A stretch of 64,000 nt of DNA, taken from Andrena cerasifolii (Eukaryota; Arthropoda; Insecta; Hymenoptera; Andrenidae). A model generated the notes under the pieces. That model made no database searches. It was not told where the DNA came from and saw nothing but the letters and a program-made list of their open reading frames with translations. Location of the stretch: assembly GCF_050908995.1 (NCBI RefSeq), contig NC_135118.1, forward strand, positions 3,782,001 through 3,846,000, read 5' to 3'. Positions 1 through 12,290 of the stretch are shown in pieces. The translations under genes were made by a program, and so were the position numbers. Each line of letters begins with the position of its first letter. Position 1 is the stretch's first letter.

Positions 1-36
1 TATTATTATTATTATTATTGTTATTATTATTATTAT
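1..36. repeat. (TTA)n microsatellite
   Basis: Near-perfect ATT/TTA trinucleotide run at the window edge, with one G interruption. It probably continues to the left. Confidence 0.95.
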
Positions 37-430
37 CTACGGGAAAACCCTTTAGGATACAAAAAAGTATATACAGATAAGTGCAATATTTAAAATAATA
101 AAAGTACAAAAAAGAACAAAACCATATCAAACAGAACAAACAAAACAAAGCGGTCAGCAAACAGCGATAAGAATTCGCAGCAACAACGGACATTAAAAAA
201 AATACTAAATTAAAGAAGGAATCGATTAAACAATTGTCTACGGAACGAGTCGAACGCGATCGAGAACAAGTCAATATCGGCTATATAACTTTTAAATAAA
301 AAAATGTTTGTTTATTTTTTGAAAAAACAATACTATAGCCTGAAAGTTTTAAAATGATTACATGTGTAATTTCCTTGCACAAAGTCCCAAGAAGAACGTT
401 GATTTCTGCCGATTACACCAGGTTCCTCCC
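37..430. other. AT-rich stretch, nothing recognised
   Basis: Short A-runs and no open frame of note. It is probably intron of the second innexin if that gene continues leftwards. Confidence 0.5.
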
Positions 431-1261
431 TTAAGGGGGTATACCCGTTTGAACCCTCGGAAAATGTGTAAATTTTGTGGATTTTTTTACAAGTCAACGG
501 CTTGATGAAAATTTCCCGTTTTTTTACTATCTTTACATAGTATTATGAACTACTTAAAAAAAAAGTTTCAGTTAAAAAACTATTGTTCTTCGAAAGTTAT
601 GCATACATATCCGAAAGTCTCTCGATTTTAGACGGCAAAACGGTTTTTTCTTAGGAGTACATATATTCAGCAACCCTCGGGAATTTTGTTACAGTAAAAT
701 ATTAAATAATAAAGGAATAACAGCCACTATCGCGGAAGCTGTTTTTATAATGGCGCTGCGGGGTGAGCACAATTATTTCTCCGAACCAGATCATCTGAAA
801 TCAGAAAGTGAAGAAGATTCTGTTAATACATGAGTTTATCTGGTTCGTGAAAGAAGGATTTTTCATAAAATGATTTCAGACAGAATGGCGGCCGTTTAAC
901 GCAAAATCATGATTTTTCGATGTTTGAATTGTTGGTTTTTCGTGAATTAAAAATAGAGTTTTCATCAAAAACAAAAATCCTTCGTTCACGAACTAGATAA
1001 ACTCATATACTAACAGAATCTTCTTCACCTTTCAATTTCAGATGATCCGGCCCGGAGAAATTGTGCTCAAGGGAAAAAAAATAGCTTCCGGAAGAGTAGC
1101 TGTTATTCGTTCATTTTTTAATATTTTCCTATAACAAAATTACTGAGAGTTGCTGAATACATGTACTTTTCAAATAAGCAAATAGTAGTAAAAAAATATA
1201 CATTAGATTTTCCGCAAAAAAATCCTGAAAATCACGTTTTTTTCGCCTGCCAACTAGGCAT
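431..1261. mobile_element. TTAA-type foldback element, diverged copy
   Basis: Begins TTAAGGGGGTATACCCG and contains inverted arms clear from 656 to 1167 (AGTACATATATTCAGCAA pairs with TTGCTGAATACATGTACT). The right end CGCCTGCCAACTAGGCAT resembles the inward-reading end of family B. The core has GGGGTGAGCAC, GAACCAGATCATCTGAAAT and GAATGGCGGCC, the same order as in families A, B and L. The outer ends do not pair with each other, so boundaries are approximate. The expected terminal CCCCTTAA is missing where family A begins. Confidence 0.55.
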
Positions 1262-1960
1262 GGAGGCCGAAAAAGGGTGCTCTTTGGAAATTTTTTACTC
1301 AAAAGCTATAACACATTTCTCAAGAAATCTTTTTTCCTTTTAAGGATTGCATCTAGTACCGTGCATCGTAATTTTTTTATTTAAAAATATTTATAATTAA
1401 CTAACTTATTGTCCATCACTCGAAGGTTCTCTAAAAAAAGGCTTCTGCGGTGACCACTGCTGCTCGAAAGTCGATCATCTAAAATAAAAAATTCAAAAGA
1501 ATTTACTTATATTATCTAGTATTTGAAGGAAGGATTTTTTTATCCGATGCTTAGTTTTCTTTTAATTGACGAAAATCAAACACGATTTAAGATAACAATT
1601 TTAAACTTTTACTTCAAACATCAGCCACTTTTTCCCAAATCAATATTTCGAAAAATCCTTCGTTCAAATACTAGATAATATAATATAATAAGTAAATTCT
1701 TTTGAATTTTTTATTTTAGATGATCGACTTTCGAGCAGCAGTGGTCACCGCAGAAGCCTGTTTTTTGAGAGAACCTTCGACTGATGGACAATAACTTAGT
1801 TAATAATAAATATTTTTAAATAAAAAAATTACGGTGCACGGTACTAGATGCGAACCTTAAAAGGAAAAAAGATTTTCTGAGAAATGTGTTATAGCTTTTA
1901 AATAAAAAATTTCCAAAGACCACCCATTTTTCTGCCTCCTGGCTGAGCATGACCCCTTAA
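1262..1960. mobile_element. TTAA foldback family A, copy 1
   Basis: Long inverted arms (for example GGCTTCTGCGGTGACCACTG on the left, complemented near 1735-1760). The right end is GGCTGAGCATGACCCC then TTAA at 1957-1960. It matches the copy at 58841..59540 over its length. The left terminal bases TTAAGGGGTCATGCTCAG are lost at the junction with the preceding element. It is non-coding. Confidence 0.85.
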
Positions 1961-3098
1961 GTATAATTTGAAATAAAGTTTTATAATTTTTATCAGCGTC
2001 CCGATAAGACCGCGCAACGAGGGCCACGAGACACATTTCTCATCTCCACGCGTAGGGATATCGCTGAACCCCACTCGGATTTCCGAGTACCTAGCCAACG
2101 TTCCAACTCCCCTTGCAATGAGATGAAATTTTTCTACCATCTCCTTTCATTCGAAAGCTGGAAATTCCGAGCTTCAACGCCATTTCCAAAGGTGGCCCCA
2201 TCCGATTTTCACGTTAAGAGTGCCACCATTCGATTCGTCTCGGCGACACCGCGGCATAGGAATGGCGATACGCTCTGCTGGGTGGCTAGAGCCACAAATC
2301 ACTCTACAAGCTTAACAGCGTCCTTTCGCGCGACGGATCATAACGAACTAAGTAGCGTCTGCAGTCGATAAATCCTATCGGGGAAGAGTTCCCAAGGGGA
2401 ACTGTCGTCGAACGGCAGACAAAGGGATAAACGTGTCAGTGTCGAGCGGTTCGATAGATTTGTCAGCCGTGAAAACGTGTTTTTCAATCCCCGGAGCAAC
2501 ACGTGTCACATAAAGCCTCGACTTTCCACCCACGGTTTCTCCGCTGCTTCATTGGCCCCTCAACTCGCTTGGTTCGGTGGAAGACGGAACACGATCGAGT
2601 CCACGCGTAATCAATGGCGATACACCAGGCTTTCCGCGAGTGCAGCCGCTTGTCATAAGGCGGACGATAATAACGCCGGCGATACTATTTGTAACACAAA
2701 GCGCGATTATCTAAAAATAGTGGGACGAACAGGCCCACGCGATCTCGAGAGCCAGAGCTCTGACACTTCCCGGGTCTCTCTGGGATTTTTCTTCCTGGTA
2801 GCACATGGAGGAGGCGTTTCGTAACAGACGGTAGAACTAAAAGCCCGACGGATCTGTACCTGGGGGTGTCCTGGTATTCGTAGTGCAACCGAAAATTGGC
2901 CGATTCGTAGGGACCACGTTAGGTACTTTCCGTGAGGATAGACTTTCCCGAAGACTCCGCAAAAGCTCTCTACACGAACTTCTTTGAATATGTTTCTGCT
3001 GCTTACTTTTCTTCTCCTTCCTCAGACCAATGTCTACATTTTGTGAAACACCCTGTACATACCTAAGTTAAATCGTCCCCGCTATCTTATACTCTTTA
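1961..3098. other. GC-richer unique stretch, no gene recognised
   Basis: Positions 2000-3000 are CpG-rich and open on both strands for 80-115 codons, but the products resemble no family I know. Near 3033-3052 a TGAAACACCCTGTACAT motif appears, a sequence seen at ends of several insect repeats (also near 10033 and 55694). It is probably old intergenic or intronic host sequence. Confidence 0.4.
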
Positions 3099-4589
3099 TT
3101 AAGGGGTTATACCAGGGCTTGAATAGGTTTCGAAAATAACTGTTGCAAACTGTTATAGAAAGGTTCTGACTGAAAGAGTTATGAAGAACCTTTATTCGGA
3201 ATAATCGTTATAAAGAACCTAAATGTCGGACTATATAAGTAGAAGTTACGGTTCCTATATAGCTCTATAACTTTTATTTTTTAGGTTCTATAACTTTTAT
3301 TTCTTAGGTTCTATATAAGTTACAGAGCGGTTATAGAACCGATTCTTGTAACGATTGTACAGAATTTTACAGTAAATGAAATCACAACATATTACAACTG
3401 TAGATTACTGTGTGTAACCGAATTGTTTAAAAATTATTGTAAATAAGTAAGCAAATATATATTATGTACACATTTGTGCATATGTATACGTATACACTCG
3501 GCGGTATGCAAGGGTCACTTGTATACGTATGTACAAATGTGTACATAATATATATTTGCTTAGGTATTTATAATAATTTTTAAACAAGTCGGTTACACAG
3601 AGTAATATGTTATGATTTCATTTACTGTAAAATTCTGTACAATCGGTACAAGAACCGGTTCTATAACCGCTTTGTAACTTATATAGAACCGAAAAAATAA
3701 AAGTTATAGAGCTATATAGGAACCGTAACTTATACTTACATAGTCCGATATTTAGGTTCTTTATAACGGTTCTTCAGAATAAAGGTTCTTCATAACTCTT
3801 TCAGGAACCGAAATCTCTATTATCACGGTTTCAAGCCCTGGGTTATACCCAGTCAGGCGGCCGAAAAGAGGAGAATGTTTGTGAATTTTTTTTGCAAAAG
3901 CGGAAGCATATATTCTTACAGAACTTTTTGCGCTTCAAAGAGCAACATATAAAGAACATTTGGTAATTTTTTCGTAGGAAAATATTTACGTTTATAATAA
4001 AATAACAAGCGACATCCAAGAAGCATTTTTAAAAATTTGCTTTCGCGGTGAGCACTGCCATTCGGAACCAGATTATCTAAAATTAAAAAACAGAACACAT
4101 TTCGTTAGTATATTAATGTATCCTCAGGTTGGCGGAGAGAATTTTCCGAAATATTAATTTAAAACAAAATGGCGGCTATTTAAAGTTGAAATCCTGATTT
4201 TATTCGCGTGATTCTTGCACGAAAACATCCGGATGTCAACTTTAAATAGCCGCCATTTTGTTTTAAATTAATATTTCGGAAAATTCTCTCCGTCAACCTG
4301 GGGATACTTTAATATATTAACGAAATATTTTTTGTTTTTTGATTTTAGATATACTGCTTCCGAATGGCAATGCTCACCGCAAAACCAAATTTTTAAAAAT
4401 GCTTCTGGATGTCGCTTGTTATTTTATTATAAACGTATATATTTTTGTACGAAAAAATTACCAAATGTTCTTTAAATGTTGCTCTTTTAAACGCAAAAAG
4501 TTTTGTAAAAATCTACGCTTCCGCTTGTTCAAAAAAAATTCACAAATATTCGCCTCTTTTCGGCCGCCTGACTAGGTATAACCCCTTAA
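3099..4589. mobile_element. TTAA foldback family B, copy 1 (interrupted)
   Basis: Ends are TTAAGGGGTTATAC on the left and GGTATAACCCCTTAA on the right, each including the TTAA duplication. The arms pair, with GAATTTTTTTTG and AAAATGGCGGC near the centre. A 728-bp hAT MITE plus an 8-bp duplication interrupts the left terminal repeat; without it the element is about 755 bp, like the 756-bp copy at 52320..53075. No coding capacity. Confidence 0.88.
3113..3840. mobile_element. hAT-type foldback MITE nested in family B
   Basis: Perfect 11-bp ends CAGGGCTTGAA and TTCAAGCCCTG, flanked by the exact 8-bp duplication GGTTATAC (3105-3112 and 3841-3848). Almost the whole element is a palindrome with GGTTCTATAAC-type repeats in the arms and a TATACGTATAC centre. 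An 8-bp duplication plus CAGGG ends is diagnostic of the hAT superfamily. Removing it restores the family B terminal repeat exactly. No transposase. Confidence 0.92.
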
Positions 4590-5811
4590 CCAATTGCTCA
4601 CATTGTTTTCATAAAAAGTGGCAAGGGGTGAGACAAGGAGGAAATTCCAAAACAGTTTACCTTTAAAATTGCCCCTAACTCATAGTATTCCAAAAGAAAC
4701 GATCTCAATAACCTCGAAAAAATCGCGTTTCGCGGTAATTTCTGTTACGTCACGTGCTGCTAATAAATCGTCTTTCAGCTATTACAGGTATTACGGGTAT
4801 TATGACATGCGCGGGGTTTAACTCGAATAATAATCGAACCTGTCGCAAATCGCACTGATGCAACAAGTGTACCTACACGCAGGAAAGTAGCCGACGGTAC
4901 GGGAATAGATGAAATGCGTAATTTTACGAAAATAGAGGCTTTTTGTTGCGGGGAAAGTTCTTTGAATCCCCGACGGAAGGGTCTACGTTCCATGAAATGA
5001 AGTTTCTCGCGGCGAATGATTGAATCTGATTAGCCGGATCGGAGGAATTTGGTCGTCTTATAAGACATCGTTTTATCAAAGATCGAGTCGGTCGCGAATG
5101 AAGGAAAACCAAGGTTCTCGACTTAGATAATGAAATTAACGGGGCAATGGACGTTCTAAATAATCCCCGTGCGTCAGTCGACGAACTCGTTCCGTGATGC
5201 ACGTTAATGAACCCACTCTGATGAAAGAGGAAGACTTTGAAGAACGATATAACTGGAACTGTTCTGACTTTACTTCCCTGCAAGACGATTTCTTAATTTT
5301 GTTATTTAAGCATTGGTAGCTTTTTGTGGTATGGGCCATTTAGTGGCCAAGCTGATTAAACACGACTTTTTCGAATTTTAATACCAATGCACATGATTGA
5401 TGCTTAACTTTTCACACAGAAAATAAATTACCGCGATAATTATATTTATCACCAGAAGATGTGCATTTTTTTTTATTGCTGCTGAATAACAAATGCAGAA
5501 CCTAATTCAGAAAGTATTGCGATTAACTACATGTCAAAGCAACAGAAGAAAATCTACACTGATTGTTTTTGTTTACTGTCCTTTAGTACATAATGCTACA
5601 CTAGAGAAAAATAATGCCGTGATGGTTAAATTCATTCCTGCTGTAATTTCCTTATTTTCAGTTGCCAACTTGATGCTCTCTGACTATCTCACTGTAACTG
5701 TACGCTGAACAATAATAATTTTGTAATATAAAAGCTATATATTTCAAACGAAACATTAAAAAACAACGTATATGATTTTATCAATAATTTTCGCCACTTT
5801 TCATTTGATAG
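4590..5811. other. unique stretch, no gene recognised
   Basis: 4840-5290 is GC-richer, with overlapping minus-strand frames of 70-120 codons that look like chance. No splice-linked homology was recognised. Confidence 0.4.
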
Positions 5812-6328
5812 AGTGTGTTTTTGGAGTGACTCAAAACAAAAACAACGGTGTGTTTCATTTGGGCCCCATCGCCCTTTATCGGGGTGAAAACTAACCTCAA
5901 AGTCAAATTGGCACTTCCACTTTTTCGCGTATAACTCTCAAAGTACAACACACAGAAAAAAATGTTTTAAACAAAATCTTAACGGTGCAATAAGCGCTAC
6001 AAACTTCCGTTAACAAATTTTGAAAAGAGTTAAAAAAAAATATATATAACTGAGGAAAAAAACTCTTTTCAAAATTTTGTTAACGGAAGTCTGTAGCGCT
6101 TATTGCACCATTAAACTTTTGTTCGAAAATTTTTTTTCTGTCTGTTGTACTTTGAGAGTTATACGCGAAAAAGTGGAAGTGCCAATTTGATTTGGAGGTT
6201 AGTTCCCCCCCCCCCCCGGAATGGCGATAGGGCCCAAATAAAAGACACCGTTGTTCTTGTTTTGAATTACTCTAAAAACCCACAAAGTTGCGTTCCAATC
6301 GATGAATCCGGGTTCGAGGTGTTCCCGA
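5812..6328. mobile_element. CAAGGG foldback family E, copy 1 (ends eroded)
   Basis: Shares GAGTGACTCAAAAC, GGGCCC..ATCGCCCTTTA, TTCGCGTATAACTCTCAAAG and AATAAGCGCTACAAACTTCC with the other E copies, with arms meeting near 6030. The outer left TIR is missing and the right end stops at GGTGTTCCC. A 10-C run lies near 6206. Confidence 0.85.
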
Positions 6329-6363
6329 AAAAGTGCGTTACCTCTTGGCAGGTATTAGGTTGC

Positions 6364-6523
6364 GTGTCAGGGTGCGTTTATGTTGGAGCTGCGGTAAACG
6401 ATCAGAACTAACGATAAGAGCGAGATGACTACATAGAAGGACCAATGGAATAAGCGTCGAGAAAGAGATATTTCTTTTTCTTCGCTATTATCGCAGCTCC
6501 AATATAAACGCACCCTTAGACAC
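6364..6523. mobile_element. small foldback element, 160 bp
   Basis: Left GTGTCAGGGTGCGTTTATGT pairs with right AATATAAACGCACCC..GACAC, about 30 of 34 positions, around a short unique loop. The CAGGG-like start suggests a hAT-derived MITE, but I see no clear 8-bp duplication. Confidence 0.6.
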
Positions 6524-6983
6524 AGTAGATTGTAGAATGTAAAAAGAATTGCGTGGATTGTTTTCATTAAAAAATTAATGATCTTGAAAATTACAGTTGG
6601 AAATACATCCCTCGCAATCTACTCTTTTAGACACTATCGTTCAAAAATATTTTATATATCACTTTTCACATGTTCGTTTGATAACAGAGAAAATGAAATA
6701 AAATATAACATAGTTGATTATTATTTGTCTTTATCTATTTGCTACTCCCTTAGTAGGTACCTATATGTGCAATTTTGCCACTTCAGTCCATAGAGAAGGC
6801 TATTATTATTGCATTTTATGTGATTCCACTGCTCAGATCCTAAATAACTTGTATTTAATTTTTCGCTTCGAAATTCTGTAATGACATAGGAATATTGGTG
6901 ATATTGCATTTTATGATATCGTTGGCATTTGTTTTGCTGCCAAGAAAACTCCTCAACCACCAAAAATCAACAACCATATCCCA
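6524..6983. other. unique AT-rich stretch
   Basis: No gene or repeat recognised; frames of about 70 codons on both strands have no family resemblance. Confidence 0.4.
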
Positions 6984-7415
6984 CAAGGGAAGATCCCGAA
7001 CCAGAAAATTCGAAAAATTCTGAAACTTGGTGAATATGTAGGAGATTTCCTCCTGATTGCAACGCAATTTTTGTTTGCTGCCCAAATTCACTGGAAGGGG
7101 GTAAAATTAACCCCTGAAAATTCGGCTATTTTCCGATTTTGCGTTATAACTCGCGAAATTTAAGAGATAGAAAAAAAGTTTCAACACAAAAGTTACTTCT
7201 TTTAATTAGATCTAGCATTTGGTAAAAAAAAAATTATACAGTTCACGAGTTACAACAGAAAATCTGAAAACAACCGGATTTTCAGGGGTCAATTACACCC
7301 CCTTAGAGTGAATTTGGGCGGCAAACAAAAATTGCGTTGTAATCAGGGGTGGATTCCCTACATATTCACGAAGTTTCAGAATTTTTTGAATTTCCGGGTT
7401 CGGGACGTTCCCTTG
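6984..7415. mobile_element. CAAGGG foldback family H
   Basis: Ends CAAGGGAAGATCCCGAACC and GGTTCGGGACGTTCCCTTG. The arms contain GTTTGCTGCCCAAATTCACT and AATTTGGGCGGCAAAC and pair with a short centre near 7200. Flanks are CCA and TCA. The ends match family E, but the interior is different. Confidence 0.8.
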
Positions 7416-8640
7416 TCAGAAACTGGAGGACTGCAGTTGTCACTAATAATATAAGTAATCGAATAATAATGATAATGATCGGATTGCAGTTCGAACGCCG
7501 CTTTTAAGGTAACAAAATAAAATGAAACGATTGTTACGAGCTACGAAATATCGAATTCGGATAACAGACATGTGAAAAAATGTTCCACCCTCTCTTTAAG
7601 TAAATCAAATTTTGGTAAAAACGGGATAAATACGCTAACATTTATAATTAATCGCATTTTCTACATTGCTGTCCTTTGCTTGTGGTTCCAGTAGTACCAA
7701 ACAATATCACTTTTTCCCGCTTTTATTAAATAGAGTATAACGGCGGGAAAATCAGTAAAAGTTCAGTTACGTCGATGAATACAAACTAGAAAATAATATC
7801 TGTCCTCGACCTAAGCAGTTTCATTTTTGTTCTGTGAATCGAACTTAAAAATAAAAGTTTCCTTCGCCGAATTTGTAACCCAATTCAAACTTTGTAATTT
7901 TTTTTCGAGCATCAAGATTATATTGAAAGTGCAATGGGGCGAAATATGTGTCATCAGCTTTCCCGAAAATATACGTTACCAACTTTCAGAAAGTTTACCA
8001 CCCGATCTCACATAGCGCTTGAAATATTCTAATGTCTTCCTGCATAACTAAGAATTCTAACTTACACTCGTTTGCCCAGCCAGCAGAGTTACAGCAAATG
8101 ATCAAAAGTTGTTAAACAGTAGATAATCTAAGTGGTGCATAAATCGACCTGATCCATAAATCGTTCGCATAATGAAAGGAATGCTATTTCTGTTAAGTCG
8201 AAGTTAGGTGCCCTCGGATCCTGGTTGGGGCAAGTTATGTCTGGTCTATGTCTTGCTCTATCGTTTGTTATGTCACAGTTGGACCCCAGGCCCAGGTATG
8301 AATGGAAACTAGGTTCAATGTGATTTAGATCTGGGTGAAGTCGAAAAGATGCCTACAACTGGGTTGAATCGAAGCTCGACCTGAATTAGATCTGAATGAG
8401 AACTACGTTATATCTGGATTAGACACGATTGTTGCGGTGCAGCTACCGAAACTACAGGCGATATAGAATCCACGTGTGATCTTAGGTCTGAGTTAGGCGT
8501 CCCGTTCATTTACCCGGGATCGAACTGTCCCAACACGATTCGATATTCAATCGTAGAGCATCAAACGAGCTAGCAGAGCAAACTTCTAGGGTCTAAATGT
8601 CTGGGATACTTTCAACGCACTTATTAGTCAGACTTCCAGC
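7416..8640. other. unique stretch, no gene recognised
   Basis: 8170-8520 has loosely repetitive GG/TTAG/TCTGG-like words (for example GATCTGGGTGAAG, ATCTGGATTAG) that could be a decayed relative of the 23.2-kb tandem. Nothing else was seen. Confidence 0.35.
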
Positions 8641-9740
8641 TACCGAATACTATTTAAAACTTCATCCTTCGATTGGTCTGTTCAATTTCATGGAGAATCG
8701 CCAATAGCATCCTCGTGCTCCTATGCCTCAGGCCCAGTCGTCTTATTTCTTTCCCCCGCAAACCGTCAAATTCACTTTCAACGTACAGATCCCCTTGATC
8801 CACGAATTTTGGCGCACACCGTGCGATACAGAAATACATGCGCAACATCTGGACCTCCCAAAGGCTCATCACCGAGCTTTCACCTATGTCCGTGTCGGTC
8901 CGCTCCACCAAGGAGCATCACAGAAGACGAGCGAACGTCAAACACTCGCCATTTGCCAGCTAGTAAAGGATCTTCATCCTCCCCTGACGACTAACACCGT
9001 CGTTGTACCGAATCGCGGGGATGATCCGACTACAATCGAGAAAGCTTTACGGGCGCTCGGAGGAGAGAATCGCAGAGCACGCGGCTGGCTCCTTTGGAGG
9101 CTAAATCTGGTACGCGGCAAACGAGCCAGCCTTCTCTTCCGCGCGAGGCATCAATCGGCCAGATTGTTCCTTGCTCTCCGACGCGTTTGCTCGGCGCCAA
9201 GACCATTCGCGATGGGTTCGATCGCCGAGGGCAGAGGGCGAGAATGATTTCAATCACGGTGACACCAACCGCGAGGAGTCGGTCGCGTTCGGACGGGTTC
9301 AAACGCTGTCAGACGCGGTGAGACGGTGTCGTGGGTGTTGCCGGTAGCTCGGTCGCATAGTTCTCTCTGTTTATCCACGGTTCTAGCACACGCCGAAGCA
9401 CACTGGACACGACACGACACGACACGGCACGACACGACTCCACTGGACGCGGCTCGACTGCTCGTGCACGCTAGCCAGGGCACAGCACCTCCCGTAGGAG
9501 CCGAGCAGAGAGGAGTCAACCCGCTCCAGGAATAGAAACACCGAACCCCAAAATGTTCGAGCGTGGAAGCGCAACGTTGGAAACGCAACGGCGTCGTTCG
9601 AGAGCACCGAACAGCCGGTGAACGGTTCGACCAGCGCGGCCGTTCATCCACGGTTCATCCTCAGCGATAGCCATCATAGACGCCCCGAGTCACTTCTGTT
9701 GCCGATGGCTGCCGCGCGGAAGTTGCCACCGAAGATAGAC
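8641..9740. other. GC- and CpG-rich island with (GACAC)n
   Basis: Markedly GC-rich compared with its flanks, with a pentanucleotide run (GACAC)n at 9406-9437. Plus-strand frames reach 174 codons, but six frames are open together, a composition effect. It could be an unrecognised promoter or first exon; no coding homology was seen. Confidence 0.35.
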
Positions 9741-10235
9741 CGGGCAGAGGGCTTTATTTCGTTTGGGTGGGAGACCGCGATGTACAAGTAATTAGGTGCA
9801 CAGATTTGGAAGCGGAACTGACAAGGGAGTGCATCAGGCTCGATAGGAGGCGATGAATTATGCAGTACATTATATAGATAAGTCTCATTAGGTCCTCTTT
9901 TAAGTTTTAGGTCGTATAATAGGTTCGATTTCCTAACAAATGGAACCTAATATCAAAAAATTTCATTGCATATTTTGTTGCGACTTGTTTCTGCACGAGG
10001 AAACGGCGACTTTCTGGTGTTGTACCACGATTTCGGAAACACCCTGTGTGGATTCAAAGTAACCTTCCATAATCGAAGTACCTACTCCCCAGTAGCTTCG
10101 ATAGATATATGCTTCTTGTATAGGAGCTGAGCTTACCAATCCCTGCTTTGTAGAATGTCAAACTTTTAGAATTCATGCACCCCAGATCAGCATTTTCGCT
10201 GAGCGCCCTGCTGGGAAAATTTTTGTGATGTATAT
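9741..10235. other. unique stretch
   Basis: Contains GGAAACACCCTGTGTGG near 10033, related to the GGGTGTTTC end-motif seen elsewhere. No gene seen. Confidence 0.35.
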
Positions 10236-11368
10236 GAAATCCCCCCCACCATAAACATGACTCATGTATGAAAGAAGCTAATTCCCTTTAATTCACGAAA
10301 AGTTCTCAGGCAAAGATTGTGAAATCATCTTTGCTAATTCCAATTGTACCTTTAATTCACGAAAAACATTAAAAACATTCTCAGGCAAAGATTGTGAAAT
10401 CAACTTTGCTAATTCCAATTGTATTCTCGTTCTCCGTTCGGGCACTGATTCCTCTGTCACTTTTTATGCTTGACGTTCCTTTATTGGCCACAAATCAATT
10501 CAGTGCTCAGATTTTCAGCTTCGGTTTTAAGGAATTAGCGGGCGAGGCCTGTAGTTGACACAAAAACTTTGATAAGAGGGACATCTTCTGTTAAAAATGT
10601 CGTATGAAAATCGTTTTACGATGGAAAATAATAGAAACTTGGTAGAGACTAATTTAAACGAATGAAAGTCGGTAATAGATTAATAGCACAGTCGCCAGCC
10701 TGCACTAGTGATATGAAACATTTTGTTTCAAGTCGACTTCATAGTTTTTTCTTATACAACGCCCGCTAATTCCTTAAAACCGAAGCTGAAAATCTGAGCA
10801 CTGAATTGATTTGTGGCCAATAAAGGAATGTCAACAAGATTTCACAATCTTTGCGTGAGAACTTTTTTCGTGAATTAAAGGGTTAAAGGTACAATTGGAA
10901 TTAGCAAAGATGATTTCACAATCTTTGCGTGAGAACTTTTTTCGTGAATTAACCTTTAACTGGTATACCGTTTTTTGGCAAACGTGACTGGTAGACTGGG
11001 GTCGTGGCAGACCCCAAATAAAAAAGGACACAGCAATTTGTAAAGTCGACACTAGATCATCCTCTATGAATATTTTGTTCTTAGGTAATGTATAAAATAA
11101 TAGGAACGTAGAAAGTTAAACTATTAACTATAAAATTAATTAGAAATTCAGTTGACAAACTTAGACAACCAAAAATTTTGCAGCGAACTTTGAGTGCTTG
11201 GGGTCATGTGCGACCCAGGATACCAGTTAAGGGTTAAAGGGTTAAAGGTACAATTGGAATTAGCAAAGATGATCTCACAATCTTTGCGTGAGAACTTTTC
11301 GTGAATTAAAGGGAATTAGCTTCTTTCGTACATGAATCATGTTTATGGAGGGGGGGGGGGGGGATTTC
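10236..11368. mobile_element. foldback family I with internal duplications
   Basis: Outer arms GAAATCCCCCCC and GGGGGGATTTC, then ATAAACATGA..CATGTATGAAAGAAGC and GCTTCTTTCGTACATGAAT..ATGTTTAT. Within each arm the unit TTTAATTCACGAAAA..CAAAGATTGTGAAATC is duplicated. The inner arms carry AAAACCGAAGCTGAAAATCT. A TTAA MITE (family J) has inserted into the right arm. Confidence 0.75.
10949..11237. mobile_element. piggyBac-like MITE family J, copy 1
   Basis: TTAA duplication on both sides. Ends CCTTTAACTGGTAT and ATACCAGTTAAGGG form the TIR. The interior is nearly identical to 38436..38723, including GGCAGACCCCAAATAAAAAA and CAACCAAAAATTTTGCAGCG. TTAA plus CCC/CCT ends fit the piggyBac superfamily. 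289 bp, non-coding. Confidence 0.85.
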
Positions 11369-12290
11369 ATCACTTTTTTCATAATAATTAAAATAATAAT
11401 GAAGCACACTTACATGTAAGAAAATAATGAAGATTTTTCGAATGCCAGGACATGTGTCTCTGTCGATACGAAAAAGAATAGAGCTCCAGTCACCCGCTTC
11501 GTTTTGTGTTTCGAGCCCTCTACGTACCAAACAAACCGATCACGTCCCACCGCTATCGCGCGAGATATTCTTTACCATCGTGACGTTTCAAAAATGTTAA
11601 CAACTAACAGGTTATTATGATTGAATGACAGCCAAGTGACATTTATAAATTATGCTTTCGAGGCGACACCTACTGGCGTCAAGTGGAGGAGGAAAACGTG
11701 ACGTCATGACTCGTAATCCTAAAAGTATAATTTTTATAACTATTAATTCAGAATAAATCTTATATCTTTTAGACAAATAGCTCGATACATTAAGTAAAAC
11801 GACATATAGGTCGAAAAAAAAATGATTCACTTAATCATGTAAAAACACCGGGACTACGTCATAAAATAAGATAATAAGGCTAAAATAGCTCCGACGACCT
11901 GTCAATTTCGCTATCTTTCGTGTATAGGGACATGGTCGCTCAGTGTGCCTATGGGTAGAGGGGAAGGGGGAATTAGCTTCCAGACGCCACCGCGTCTGTT
12001 GATAGCGATAGAAATGCTTAAATAGCTGGAAATCAGAGGACGAAAGACCAGAAGACTATGATGCGTGTCGAATTATCCCAACTTTGAAACCCTGCACTTC
12101 ATAATACGTTATGTTATACAACCCCTGGCAATAAGTTTGGAACCAAACGCAAAAATACGAAATTAACGAGAAACACCAATATCTTTTATGTATAATATGC
12201 AACGGTATATATATGAAACGCGTGGTAATGTTAAATTGGTCTATTTTAAAGTAAAAGCACCAAAAATAATTAGGAATTTTGTTTATTATA
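11369..12290. other. unique stretch with an old repeat at 11937..12005
   Basis: Mostly unrecognised. GCTCAGTGTGCCTATGGGTA..GGAATTAGCTTCCAGACG at 11937-12005 also occurs at 57408..57450 and 58137..58160, where it is split by an inserted hAT element. It is therefore an uninterrupted copy of that older repeat. Confidence 0.5.

Noticed and set aside
6145..6411. 88-codon plus frame
   Set aside because: It lies within a family E foldback; homologous frames in the other copies are broken.
8723..9247. 174-codon plus-strand frame
   Set aside because: It lies in a GC-rich island where four or more frames are open at once. The composition explains it and no family is recognised.
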